In this document: one piece after another, positions 25,848-34,862 of the stretch
Numbering within the stretch: the first letter of the stretch is position 1
Layout: the number at the start of each line of letters is the position of its first letter
Assembly: GCA_963728965.1 (NCBI GenBank)
Contig: CAVSMH010000006.1
Span: 806,001-870,000, forward strand
Reading direction: 5' to 3'
DNA from: DASQZT01 sp963728965
GTDB lineage: Bacteria > Acidobacteriota > Terriglobia > Bryobacterales > Bryobacteraceae
Length of the DNA stretch: 64,000 nt
The notes under the pieces: generated by a model
Told to the model about the DNA's origin: nothing
The model's database searches: none
The model's input: the letters and a program-made list of their open reading frames with translations, nothing else
Translations under genes and position numbers: made by a program

Positions 25848-26839
25848 TCAGCGCCCGGTCATCTTCAGTGCAGCCTCTGGAAGGCGGGCCCCTTCGATCG
25901 TAAGATTGGAAGCAGCGCCGTTGATCTGCTTGACGTCGTTCTCGGTCAGCTCCACATTCAATGCGCCAAGGTTTTCGTCCAGTCGATGCAGTTTGGTGGT
26001 TCCCGGGATCGGCACGATCCACGGCTTCTGTGCCAGCAGCCAGGCGAGCGCGACTTGCGCTGGCGTCGCGCCTTTGCGTTCCGCGACTGGCTTAATCAGG
26101 TCGACCAGGGCCATGTTGGCCTTGCGTGCTTCAGGCGAGAATCGAGGAACGTGGTTCCGAAAATCCGTGGGATCGAACTTGGTGTTCTCATCGATCTTCC
26201 CGGTGAGGAACCCGGCGCCGAGCGGACTAAACGGCACGAAACCGATACCCAACTCTTCCAGGGTCGGCAGAAGTTCGGCCTCCGGGCCACGCCAGAACAA
26301 CGAGTATTCGCTCTGCACTGCTGTTATCGGCTGGACTGCGTGCGCGCGGCGAATGGTTTGAATTCCGGCTTCCGAGAGGCCAAAATGTCTGACCTTGCCC
26401 TCGGCAATTAATTCCTTGATCGCTCCCGCTCCATCCTCGATCGGAACATCCAGATCGACGCGGTGCTGATAAAAGAGATCGATGCGATCAGTCCGCAAAC
26501 GCTTCAGGCAAGCTTCGGCAACGCGCTCGATATGCTCGGGCTTGCTATTGGTCCCGCCACGGCGCTCGCCAGTCTCAAGGTCGATGTCGAAGCCGAACTT
26601 CGTGGCGATAATGACCTTGTCGCGGATCGGCTGAAGCGCTTCGCCCAGCAGTTCCTCGTTGGCGAACGGGCCGTATGCCTCGGCCGTGTCGAACAGTGTC
26701 AGCCCCGGTCATGGGCGGCACGGATCAGCTTGATCATCTCGCCTTTATCGGCAGGTGGACCATAGGCTGAGCTCATGCTCATACAGCCCAAGCCGAGGGC
26801 CGAGACTTCCAGGTCTTTTCCAAGAATACGTTTTTGCAT
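25848..26839 (-). pseudogene. Aldo/keto reductase paralogue 1, frameshifted
   Basis: Starts at ATG 26837-26839 with ribosome site AAGGAGGAG. M-Q-K-R-I-L-G-K to R-A-A-H-D-R-G reads in one frame; at the C-run 26703-26706 one base is missing and the rest (L-T-L-F-D-T-A-E-A-Y-G-P to M-T-G-R) reads in another. All four AKR catalytic residues are still encoded: Asp and Tyr in F-D-T-A-E-A-Y, Lys in A-T-K-F-G-F, His in F-Y-Q-H-R. With the base restored it would be a normal 330-residue AKR13-type NADPH oxidoreductase. It is one of three tandem copies; a complete ISL3 element begins 21 bases upstream of its start codon and separates it from copy 2. Confidence 0.88.
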
Positions 26840-26860
26840 CGCTCCTCCTTGCTTTTTTTC

Positions 26861-28242
26861 GGCTCCTCTCCGAAAAGTGTAGTGGGAGTTCAACCCCTGT
26901 GAACGCTTGGGGGTATGGCCTGGCGGGGATTTGAAAGGCACCCCGCCATCGGTTTAATTTCGTGTTTCCGGCCAAGGAATACGAAAGGACCGAACCGAGG
27001 TGCTCATTGAGACCTTTATCAGAAAACAGTTGCGTTTGAAAGCCCATACCGTGACCAGGGTGGAAGAGACAGACGAGTGCATGCTGGTGTGGATCGACCG
27101 GCTCGGGCAGCGTTTGTTGCGCTGCGGGGTTTGCCGGCAGCGATGCCTGGAGGTTCACGACATTCGCAAAGAACGAGAGTGGCGCGATCTCTCCATGCGA
27201 AAGCTGGCTTTGAAACTGCGCTACCGTCCACGGCGGGTGGAATGTCCACGATGCGGGGTTCGGGTGGAAGACTTCCCTTGGGCCGAGCCTTGGGCTCGAG
27301 TGACCACTACGCTTGCCACCGCGGTGGCGGTGCTGGCGCGGGAGTTGAGTTGGAAGGGAACGGCGCGCCAATACGGACTGAACTGGAAGAGCGTGGCCAC
27401 GATTGTGAAACGGGCGGTGGCCTATGGTCTGCGCCATCGCGCGCGGCCTCCCGTCCATGTCATCGGTATTGATGAGGTGAGCCGACGCAAAGGCCAGGTC
27501 TACCTGACGGTGGTTTACGATCTGGAACGGCGGGTCCTGCTGTGGGTCGGAGAAGAGCGCACCGAAGAGGCAGTGCGGAAGTTTTTCACCGAAGAGATGG
27601 GGCGGCGGCGCTGTGGAACGCTGCGGGTGGTTTGCATGGACATGGGGGCGCCATACGCCAGCCTGGTGCGGGAACACGCGCCGAACGCCCGGATTTTGTT
27701 TGACCGGTTTCACATCGTCAAGCATCTCAACGAGGCCGTGGACGCGGTTCGCCGCCAACTGTGGCGCCAAGTCACATCCGAAGAGAGAGTGACCGTCAAA
27801 GGAACTCGCTGGCTGCTGTTGAAGAATCCGTGGAATCTGAACCCGGATCAGAAGGAGCGGCTTTCGACGTTGGTCCGCTGGAATACGCCGCTGGTGCGTG
27901 CCTGGTACTTGAAGGAAGCATTCCAACTGTTCTGGTCCTTCCAGCAGCCTTGGCGCGCCGAGCGGCATCTGCGCAAGTGGATGAACTCCGCCGTGCGCTC
28001 GAAACTGGAACCATTCAACAAATTCGCAAAGATGCTGCGCTCCCACCTGGATGGGATTCTCCCCTGGACGACGATCCGCTTGTCCAACGGCGCCGTCGAG
28101 GGAATGAACAACAAGATCAAGTCCATCAGCCACCGATCCTTCGGCTTCCGTACGGCGAGCAACTTCATTGCCGCCATCTATCATTGCTGTGCCCGGCTGC
28201 CACTGCCGGTCGAACGCTAATTACACTTTTGGGACACGAGCC
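26861..28242 (+). mobile_element. ISL3-family insertion sequence, 1,382 bp
   Basis: Terminal inverted repeats: left GGCTCCTCTCCGAAAAGTGT, right (read inward) GGCTCGTGTCCCAAAAGTGT, 17 of 20 identical. Flanking 8-mers are TTTTTTTC (26853-26860) and CTTTTTTC (28243-28250), which match at 7 of 8 and fit the 8-bp target duplication of ISL3 elements inserted in a T-run. The transposase is uninterrupted, so the copy may be active. It lies between aldo/keto reductase copies 2 and 1 without entering either reading frame. Confidence 0.88.
27000..28220 (+). CDS. ISL3-family transposase
   Basis: 406 residues, the family norm. N-terminal zinc-finger region with C-G-V-C-R-Q-R-C (41-48 area) and C-P-R-C-G about 33 residues later, then an HTH (W-K-G-T-A-R-Q-Y-G-L-N-W-K-S-V). 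The DDE core shows V-I-G-I-D-E-V-S-R-R-K-G, V-V-C-M-D-M-G-A-P-Y, F-D-R-F-H-I-V-K-H-L-N and the C-terminal N-G-A-V-E-G-M-N-N-K-I-K with the catalytic Glu. No stop or frame change is seen, so it is the only transposase in the window that looks functional. Start is GTG or TTG-like at 27000; in-frame alternatives follow. Confidence 0.93.
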   Translation: MLIETFIRKQLRLKAHTVTRVEETDECMLVWIDRLGQRLLRCGVCRQRCLEVHDIRKEREWRDLSMRKLALKLRYRPRRVECPRCGVRVEDFPWAEPWARVTTTLATAVAVLARELSWKGTARQYGLNWKSVATIVKRAVAYGLRHRARPPVHVIGIDEVSRRKGQVYLTVVYDLERRVLLWVGEERTEEAVRKFFTEEMGRRRCGTLRVVCMDMGAPYASLVREHAPNARILFDRFHIVKHLNEAVDAVRRQLWRQVTSEERVTVKGTRWLLLKNPWNLNPDQKERLSTLVRWNTPLVRAWYLKEAFQLFWSFQQPWRAERHLRKWMNSAVRSKLEPFNKFAKMLRSHLDGILPWTTIRLSNGAVEGMNNKIKSISHRSFGFRTASNFIAAIYHCCARLPLPVER

Positions 28243-28253
28243 CTTTTTTCGTC

Positions 28254-29243
28254 CTACCGGTCTACGAGATTCTTAAAGTGAGCAGGATATCTGTCTCCCT
28301 GCACCTCGATGCCGGAGATGGCGTCGTGAATGGACTTCAGATCTTCCGTGGTCAGTTCCACTTCTGCGCCGCCGAGATTTTCTTGCAGGCGGTGCAGCTT
28401 GGTGGTTCCCGGTATCGGGACGATCCACGGTTTCTGGGCCAGCAGCCATGCCAGCGCTATCTGCGCTTTGGTCACCTTCTTCTGCTCCGCAATCTTTCCG
28501 AGAGCATCCACCAGCGCCTGGTTTGCCTTGCGAGCTTCCTCAGAAAAACGCGAAACGATATTACGGAAATCAGTCTTGTCGAACTCCGTCTTATCGGAGA
28601 TTGCTCCCGTAAGAAATCCCTTTCCCAGCGGGCTGAAGGGAACGAAGCCGATGCCGAGTTCCTCCAGGGTTAGTAAGATCTCTTGCTCCGGTTCGCGCCA
28701 CCACAGCGAATACTCGCTCTGGAGTGCAGTGACCGGTTGCACGGCATGAGCGCGACGAATGTTTGGGACGCCGGCCTCCGACATACCGAAATGCTTGACC
28801 TTCCCCTCTCCAATCAGGTCCTTGACGGTACCGGCCACCTCTTCCATGGGTACCGTCGGGTCGACACGATGTTGATAGAATTAGAAGAGATCGATCACTT
28901 CGGTGTTGAGGCGCTTTAGGGCTGCTTCCGCAACTGCCCTGATTCGTTCCGGCTTGCTGTTGGTCCCCTGGGTTGGCACTCCGTTTTGGAAGCCGAACTT
29001 CGTTGAAATGACTACCTTGTCGCGAACTGGAGCCAGCGCCTCGCCGACGACTTCTTCGTTCGTAAATGGACCGTACGCTTCGGCCGTGTCGAAGAAGGTC
29101 ACGCCGCCATCATAAGCGGCGCGAATTACCTTGATGGCCTCGCTCTTTTCGGTGGCAGGGCCAAAGCCGAAGCTTAGCCCCATGCAGCCGAAACCGAGGG
29201 CTGACACTTCCAAACCGCTCTTTCCCAGTTTTCGCTTTTGCAT
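28254..29243 (-). pseudogene. Aldo/keto reductase paralogue 2, in-frame stop
   Basis: Good ribosome site (AAAGGAAG) and ATG at 29243. The frame runs M-Q-K-R-K-L-G-K-S-G-L-E-V to V-I-D-L-F and then meets UAA at 28881-28883. The same frame continues with F-Y-Q-H-R-V-D-P to V-D-R. Compared with copies 1 and 3 (D-L-F-Y-Q-H-R) there is a six-base insertion, TAATTC, just before the catalytic His segment, so the stop arose with the insertion. Asp, Tyr, Lys and His of the AKR tetrad are otherwise present. Readthrough is possible in principle but nothing in the sequence supports it. Confidence 0.87.
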
Positions 29244-29288
29244 TGTTACTTCCTTTCTTGGCCTGTACCTCGTTGTACTCAGTGCTGG

Positions 29289-30410
29289 TCAGTTCTGCTT
29301 TGCGGGCGCTTCCACGCCAGAGAGCGACAGCACTATTGCTGGCAGCCGTGCACCGTGAATTGGCACACGGACTACGGCTGCATTCAAGTCCTTGACTTCC
29401 GCGAGGGTGAAGCGGACGGCATCTGCACCGAGATTATCCAGGAGGTGCGGCATCTTAGTCGTACCGGGAATCGGAACGATCCATGGTTTCTGCGCCATCA
29501 GCCAAGCCAGCGCAATCTGAGCAGGCGTGCCGCCCTTGCGGCGCGCCCAGTCCTTAACGACCGCAACGAGCGGAAGGTTCCCTGCGCGATTTTCGGGCGC
29601 GAACCAGGGCACCATGCCTCGAAAGTCACCCTGTTCGAAGCGGGTGTTCGGGTCAATCGCGCCGGCGAGGAACGCCATGGCAAGCGGGCTCCGGCAGACA
29701 AAACCAATTCCCAGTTCTTCGCAGATTGACAGAATGTCGGGTTCGGGGTCTAGAGCCATCATCGAGTATTCGTTCTGAACCGCTGTCACCGCCTGCACCG
29801 CGTGCGCTCGGCGGAGTGTTTTGGGACCAGGTTCGGAGAGTTCGAAGTGCATTACCTTTCCTTGCGCGATCAAATCCTTGACCGTGCCGGCGACGTCCTC
29901 GATTGGAACCGCGGGATCAACGCGGTGTTGGTACAGCACATCGATACGGTCCGTCCGAAGCCTCTGCAACATACCGTCGACGGCGAGGCGAATGTGCTCA
30001 GGACGGCTATTGAGGCCGCCCATCATGCGCCTGTTTCCAAATCGATGTTCCAACCAAATTTGGAAGTAATCACCACTTGATTGCGGAACGGCGCCACCGC
30101 TTCGCCTAGCAGGTTGCTGAAAAAGGGTATTTCGATGCCCGAAAGCACCCAATGTCTCGCTCCGTCAAACGTAGAATCAACAGTTTGCGGCTGTTGGTAA
30201 GTGCCATTCTAAGTAGTCCGGGGACTTTTTCAGCAGCCTGCTAGAAGACGTTCGACTTCCAGCGGGCCGTAGGCTTCGGCCGCATCGAATAACGTCACGC
30301 CGCGATCGTGAGCCGCTCGGATGAGGCGATCATATCGGTCCGTTTTGGAGCGGTCGCATAGAAGGCGCCGGTTATGTCCTGGCACTCCGAGTCCGACGCT
30401 TGAATTCCAA
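29289..30410 (-). pseudogene. Aldo/keto reductase paralogue 3, MITE-split and frameshifted
   Basis: The C-terminal 250 residues are open (G-R-M-M-G-G-L-N-S-R-P-E-H to the end, with Y-Q-H-R and P-I-P-G-T-T-K). Upstream the gene is broken: the frame changes near 30035-30045 between I-D-L-E-T-G and R-M-M-G-G; a 131-bp MITE (30110-30240) splits the L-L-G-E-A-V segment; and the N-terminus (V-T-L-F-D-A-A-E-A-Y-G-P preceded by R-L-I-R-A-A-H-D-R-G) fades into IS21-like repeats at about 30410. The Lys of the tetrad is preserved in the fragment T-S-K-F-G-W. The downstream frame could start at 30152 but would carry a nonsense N-terminus. Confidence 0.85.
30110..30240. mobile_element. MITE, 131 bp, with CTAG target duplication
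   Basis: Both ends read CAGG[T/C]TGCTGAAAAAG inward (15 of 16 identical), and CTAG flanks each side (30106-30109 and 30241-30244). The interior has no open frame of note. Removing the element and one CTAG restores an aldo/keto reductase reading L-E-V-E-R-L-L-G-E-A-V across the junction, which proves insertion into the gene. The parent transposon is not in the window; GCTGCTGAAAAAG-type ends are common among several DDE families, so no family is claimed. Confidence 0.85.
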
Positions 30411-30412
30411 TC

Positions 30413-30529
30413 TCATGCCGATCACCGTTCCGAACTACAACCGTAAAACTGATCGGTATCAGTTCGGAACACTGATCGGCATCACTTCGGAATCGTGATC
30501 GACATCAGTTCGGAACGCTGATCGACATC
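30413..30529. repeat. 23-bp direct repeats plus one inverted copy, IS21-like end relic
   Basis: Three full 23-bp units (30450-30472, 30473-30495, 30496-30518) and a partial fourth (30519-30529) share TGATCG[G/A][T/C]ATCA[G/C]TTCGGAA. One inverted unit lies at 30413-30435, 14 bases away. Multiple short terminal repeats of this style are typical of IS21-type elements; one end facing the other with nothing between suggests the whole element was deleted. The array supplies the last codons and stop of the truncated response regulator and borders aldo/keto reductase copy 3. Confidence 0.7.
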
Positions 30530-30980
30530 CCCCAGAATCCGCAGTCTGCGGCCACTGCGTTTCCCGTGCCTGAAGCAACGCTTCCAGCCGCCGCGCCAAG
30601 GCGTCTCCGGACTCAGCCAGTCGGTCCCTGACTCTGTCGAGGCTGGCCAGCAGGCGGCTTTGGTCGAATGGTTTGAGGAGGTAATCGACGGCGTTCACTT
30701 CGAATGCCTGAATGGCGTATCTGTCGTAAGCCGTCACGAAAACGACGGCCGGCATCCGTTCCGGCCCCACCCGCCGGATAACGTCGAACCCCTTGCCGTC
30801 GAGCAGTTCCACATCGAGCAAAACCAGGTCCACCTCGTCGGACCGCAGGATGTCGATCGCCTCCGAAACTCTCCCGCACTCGTCTGCGATTTCGACGTCG
30901 TCTCGTTCCGACAGGCCGTCTCGGATTCCGGCGCGGATTAGCGGTTCGTCGTCAACGATTAAGAGCTGAAACTTTTTCAT
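30459..30980 (-). pseudogene. LytTR-type response regulator, truncated after the receiver
   Basis: Starts at ATG 30978-30980 (M-K-K-F-Q-L-L-I-V-D-D-E-P). The receiver domain is complete: acidic pair V-D-D-E, phospho-Asp in L-V-L-L-D-V-E-L-L-D, Thr/Ser at V-T-A-Y-D, Lys in L-L-K-P-F-D. Such receivers next to a LytS-type kinase normally carry a C-terminal LytTR DNA-binding domain; here only about 50 residues of linker follow before the IS21-like repeats, whose sequence gives the final 20 or so residues. Without an output domain it cannot act as a usual regulator. Its start overlaps the end of the kinase gene by 29 bases. Confidence 0.8.
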
Positions 30981-32152
30981 GCGCACGGGTTTCCGGGACT
31001 GCATGCCCCAACCGCAATGGTAGCCTGATGCGTACCTCGGTGCCCCCCTGTTGTGGCCGGCTAATCGAGAACCCGTGCTGCTCGGGATACATCCTGGTAA
31101 GGCGTTCGCAGGTGGACCCCAACCCGACCCCAATCTTCATCTGGCTCGCATCAGCGGGAGGGCCGATACCGTTGTCTGCGACGGTAATCGTCAGCGCGTT
31201 TTCCTCCTCCGCCGCGCGCACCGCGATGATACCGGTCTTGCGCACGCCCCTGAGCCCGTGGATGATCGCGTTCTCAAGGAGGGGCTGCATCAGGAACGAG
31301 GGCACCAAGGCCTGCTGCACCGAGTCTGCGATATCGAAGGTGACGCGTAGCCGGTCACCGAAGCGCATTTGCTCCAGGGCCACGTAAGAGCGCGTTAGAT
31401 CAATTTCCTCGCTCAGCGAAGTCTCGGGCTGCGAGTCGTTGCGAAGTACGGCGCGTAGCAGATCTCCGAGAACAGTCAGCATGCGGCTTGCGGTTTGGGG
31501 ATCCTGCTTCGTGAGCACCGAGATGTTCTGCAGGCTGTTGAACAGAAAGTGCGGGTTGAGGCGCGCCCGCAGGGCTTCGAGCTGCGCCTGGTTCAGGCTG
31601 GACTCGAGCTGCGATTTTTCCAAGGCCAACCTCGTGGCCCGCTGTTCCTGTTGGTGTAAGAGGAACAATGTGCGGACGAAATATCCACCACCCAGACTGA
31701 CCCAAAACATGCCTGCGCGCTGGGAAAGGTCGCGAACCAGTATCCGACTCCGGAAATCATCCCCATGGGGTTGCGCGACACAGCTAACGTATGGCGAAAG
31801 ACTTCAAAGAGCGCCATCATCACTGGGGCGGCAGCCAAACAGAACGGAATGCTGATCGACGCGAGCAACGCCAAATGCCGCAGCCAACGCGCGGAGCCGA
31901 GAGGGTACCTGTGCTCAAGGCGGAAGACCAGTGGCGACAGGATTGCCCAGGGAGATACCAGGAAGCGCAGGCGATCAAGCCCTCGAGCGATTCGCGGCTG
32001 ACACCGGCCTTGCCGATGGGGAGCTCATACCGCGCAACGTTCAGGGCGCCGATCACGCTCCAGAAGAGAAGCATCCACCCGATGCCGGGGTATCGGATGT
32101 CCTCTCCGCTTGCGGTCCTCGCTCCCGCCTCTTTATCGTTCAAAAGTTCCAC
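30952..32152 (-). pseudogene. LytS-type sensor histidine kinase, membrane part frameshifted
   Basis: The cytoplasmic part (30952-31710, 252 residues) is intact: N-P-H-F-L-F-N-S-L-Q-N with the phospho-His, N-A-I-I-H-G-L and the ATP-lid D-N-G-I-G. Upstream the transmembrane region reads in three frames: M-E-L-L-N-D to A-S-W-Y-L-P (from 32152), then from about 31948 W-A-I-L-S-P-L-V-F to W-F-A-T-F-P-S-A-Q, then from about 31710 G-M-F-W-V-S-L. Two single-base events near 31945-31955 and 31700-31725 explain this. The paired response regulator has also lost its output domain, so the pathway is dead. Confidence 0.8.
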
Positions 32153-32292
32153 AGCCGCGCGTTCCCCGTCAATTTTATTCTGGCACGTCCCGCCGCAAGG
32201 GCACCTTGTTCCTGGCGAACCGTATCGTACAGCGTGTGAATGACATCGCTACGGCGGGTGAACCGACGGTTGATGATCATGGCGATAGCCTG

Positions 32293-33321
32293 TCAACGAT
32301 GTTTGAGTATCGACGCTTCCCAGAATCGGATGGCTTCATAGATCCAACCCTCGGCACTCGTGCCTGTGCCAAGCCCAAAGCCGTGCGTGACCCTCTTGTA
32401 TCTGTGGTATTCCACCTCGGCGCCTGCCTTGCGAAGGGCGTCGACTCTCCGTTCCATGATGGCGGGAGGGGCGATCCCATCTTCTTCGCCCACAACCACG
32501 AAGGTGGGCGGCTCAGCGGACGAATAGTCCGAATGCGCCGCGTACGCCATCACAACGGCTGAGGGCCTTGGAACGTCGGCGCCTCCATACTGCGCCACCC
32601 CATTCGAACCGATCGCAGCTGCCATCCTCGCTCCAGCTGAACTGCCCCAGAGCGAGTAACCGCTGGCGCCGACCCCAAGGCTCTCTGCATTGCGAAATAT
32701 GTACGAGACAGCGGCAGCGAGATCTTGCGTGGCGACTGTGCCGCCTTCTCCTGCCCGGTATTTCAACACAAAAGCGTTGTATCCCTTCCTGCTAATCGCT
32801 TCGGCGTACGGGAATCCTTCGTAGACTGAGCCCACATACGAGAACCCGCCGCCGGGGCATATGACCGCGAACGGGGCGCCCGGCCGTCCGCGGAAAAAGA
32901 ACAACCCCGTATTGCCTTTTTTCGGTTGTTGCTGCCTCTGCGCTTCGGAGTAGAACCTGTAGAAAACAGTCTTGCCGGAGGAGGTATCGTCGATCATCCG
33001 ATTCAACGCAGTCGTTATCGTCTGCGGATCGACGTGACTATGATACGGCAGGAGCGAACCGATGCGGGTTAGCCGCATATCCTCGTCGTAGGCGCGATCG
33101 TCCCAAGGCAATATCAATGCCGCGAATCCGGCGAATGCGGGGTGACGCAGGATTGCTCCGATGGTGCTTTGGACCCCCAGGCGCCCGCTCCGATTTGTAC
33201 TCACCTCGGTATTTCTTGCGAAAGACGACGTCCTCATCTGCGCGTGACCATCGCGGAAGGCGATGGTCAGGGAGAGAATCAAAGCTGCCGCCGCTATGGA
33301 GGTTGCTTTGGTCATTACCAT
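32293..33321 (-). CDS. Secreted alpha/beta hydrolase (BD-FAE/acetyl-xylan esterase-like)
   Basis: 342 residues. Signal peptide 1-28 ending G-H-A-Q. The oxyanion-hole motif C-P-G-G-G-F-S-Y, nucleophile elbow W-G-S-S-A-G-A-R-M, Asp in G-E-E-D-G-I-A-P and His in V-T-H-G-F-G-L-G give a complete triad. Members of this group deacetylate xylan or other polysaccharides or act as feruloyl-type esterases. An N-terminal extension of about 90 residues with D-D-R-A-Y-D-E-D-M-R-L precedes the core; a similar segment (D-D-R-x-Y-D) is seen in esterases of this type where it forms a cap. It is intact within the decay island. Confidence 0.85.
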   Translation of the reverse strand: MVMTKATSIAAAALILSLTIAFRDGHAQMRTSSFARNTEVSTNRSGRLGVQSTIGAILRHPAFAGFAALILPWDDRAYDEDMRLTRIGSLLPYHSHVDPQTITTALNRMIDDTSSGKTVFYRFYSEAQRQQQPKKGNTGLFFFRGRPGAPFAVICPGGGFSYVGSVYEGFPYAEAISRKGYNAFVLKYRAGEGGTVATQDLAAAVSYIFRNAESLGVGASGYSLWGSSAGARMAAAIGSNGVAQYGGADVPRPSAVVMAYAAHSDYSSAEPPTFVVVGEEDGIAPPAIMERRVDALRKAGAEVEYHRYKRVTHGFGLGTGTSAEGWIYEAIRFWEASILKHR

Positions 33322-33587
33322 AGGCCCTGGTGGCGCACACTTGCCCCGCCAGCATCTATTTGATGATCGTTCAGATTGGACGCTCTGGCATTACATTTCT
33401 GGCGAACAGCCATCGTTACCTGGTGAACGACAGGATCGGCAATGCGTGATGCCGCGAACGTCCAAGGCCCGGGAAACCTCGGTGTCCGATCCGTTCTTGA
33501 GCTAATGTCGACGGTATAGTGGTCCCCAGATCTCAGACCAGGCAATAAGCTAAGATTTTCGGCGGAGTCGTTGACGAGGAGAGGTCG

Positions 33588-33768
33588 ATGACGACGACGA
33601 GGAAACAGTACAGTCCGAAGTTCAAGGCGCGGGTGGCGGTGGAGGCGATCCGCGGGGAGAAGACACTCAGCCAGTTGGGGTCGCAGTTCAAAGTGCATCC
33701 CATCCAGATCGCGAAGTGGCGGAAATCTGCGCTGGAACAACTGCCGGAGCTTTTCGTGGACGGGAGAA
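33588..33768 (+). pseudogene. IS3-family OrfA fragment
   Basis: The first 60 residues are a standard IS3-group OrfA N-terminus: K-Q-Y-S-P-K-F-K-A-R-V-A-V-E-A-I-R-G-E-K-T, HTH segment, then Q-I-A-K-W-R-K-S-A-L-E-Q-L-P-E-L-F-V-D-G-R. Homology stops there; the frame runs on to 33920 through unrelated sequence (the back of the SCO1 relic). The OrfA leucine zipper and the whole of OrfB are missing. One end of the element, including its ATG and ribosome site GAGGAGAGG, is kept. Confidence 0.88.
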
Positions 33769-33834
33769 ACGAGGGCCAAATCAGCGCGTCAGCCGCGCAA
33801 AACGGCCCTGCTCCGTGCATAGTTCAGGTAACAG

Positions 33835-34283
33835 CGGCAAGTCGTGTAGCCAATCCGCCTCGCCTACGCCAAACGGGTAGATTACGTGGGCCAGGTTGTC
33901 TTTCGTCTAAGCCAGGATGAATGCCGCGTGCCCCTCACCGGATTTACCTGCATGGGGAACGTGGGCGGCGGATTGCGCGGCGGCGATCTCGGGTTCGCTC
34001 CCCGTCAGACCAATAAACCGGCTGTCGAAGTGATCCAGCCACGCTCGCAGGGTCTTCGGATCGTCCCGGGCTGGATCCGTCGTAATGAACACCAGCTTGA
34101 TCTGACCGCGAACCGCTGAAGGAAGCTTCTTCAGTGCCGACGCCAGGTATGCCATATGCATCGGGCACACATCGGGGCAATGAGTATAGCCGAAGAACAG
34201 AAGGGTGACATTGCCTTGAGTCTCCGCCGCCAAATGGACACGAACACCGTCCGTACCGGTGAGCACCAGGCCCGGTTTAGATC
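33835..34283 (-). pseudogene. SCO1/SenC family remnant with nonsense codon
   Basis: The frame from S-K-P-G-L-V-L-T-G-T-D-G at about 34283 has the SCO copper motif F-F-G-Y-T-H-C-P-D-V-C-P and the G-E-G-H-A-A-F-I-L-A segment with the ligand His. TAG at 33907-33909 replaces the expected Tyr; the same frame goes on T-K-D-N-L-A-H-V-I-Y-P-F-G-V-G-E-A-D-W-L-H-D-L-P, the normal C-terminus, until the IS3 fragment. The N-terminus with its membrane anchor is missing where the TolB-like fragment begins. SCO proteins deliver copper to cytochrome c oxidase; this copy is dead. Confidence 0.85.
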
Positions 34284-34289
34284 GCCCCT

Positions 34290-34790
34290 GCCTCTGCCCC
34301 AGATCGCCCGGAAACTCGGCCTCGATGGTATCGTCGAGGGTTCGGTTGTGCGCTCGGGAGGCCGCGTCTGCATCAGCAGTCAGTTAATCCTGGCCTCCAC
34401 AGATCAACACCTGTGGGCACACAGTTATGAGAGGGATTTGAGCGGCATCATCTCCCTGCAGGGCGAAGTAGCGCAAGCCATTGCCGCCCAGGTTCGGGCC
34501 GCCATTACCCAGCAGCAGCGTTCGCGTTTCGAGGCGGCACAGCCCGTGAACCGCGAAGCTTACGACCTTTATCATCGAGGACTGTATCACTGGAACCAAT
34601 ACAGCCCGGCCGGCACAGTGGACGCAATTATGTATTTTCGGCAAGCTGTCCAAAAGGACCCAGGGCTTGCCGCGGCCAACGCCGGTCTGGCGGTTGCTTA
34701 TGACTGGGGCACCGTCAGCGCGGGCTCCGCTCCTACGGATGCATTTTCCCCGGCGAAGGCCGCGGCTTTGAAGGCCCTTCAGGACGTTAT
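34290..34790 (+). pseudogene. TolB/FlgO-like - TPR protein fragment
   Basis: An internal piece with both ends missing. L-P-Q-I-A-R-K-L-G-L-D-G-I-V-E-G-S-V-V-R-S-G to L-W-A-H-S-Y-E-R-D-L fits the TolB N-terminal-like domain that follows winged-helix or kinase domains in Acidobacterial regulators; the S-T-x-x-x-L-W-A segment is typical. A TPR start follows (A-Y-D-L-Y-H-R-G-L-Y-H-W-N, G-L-A-A-A-N-A-G-L-A-V-A-Y). Homology ends near A-A-L-K-A-L. The intact kinase at 58384 carries the same kind of domain, so this may be a relic of a related regulator. Confidence 0.75.
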
Positions 34791-34862
34791 CCTCGACAAG
34801 GTCCGCCGTTGGAAAGAATTTACAAAGACAGGAGACTTGCCCCGGGAGACACCCCGCTCGCC

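Noticed and set aside
28881..28883. UAA in aldo/keto reductase copy 2 as a recoding site
   Set aside because: UAA is not used for selenocysteine or pyrrolysine, no recoding structure is visible, and the stop comes with a six-base insertion absent from the paralogues.
30450..30529. Short direct repeats read as a CRISPR array
   Set aside because: Units are contiguous without spacers, vary between copies, and no cas gene is nearby; an inverted copy fits transposon ends better.
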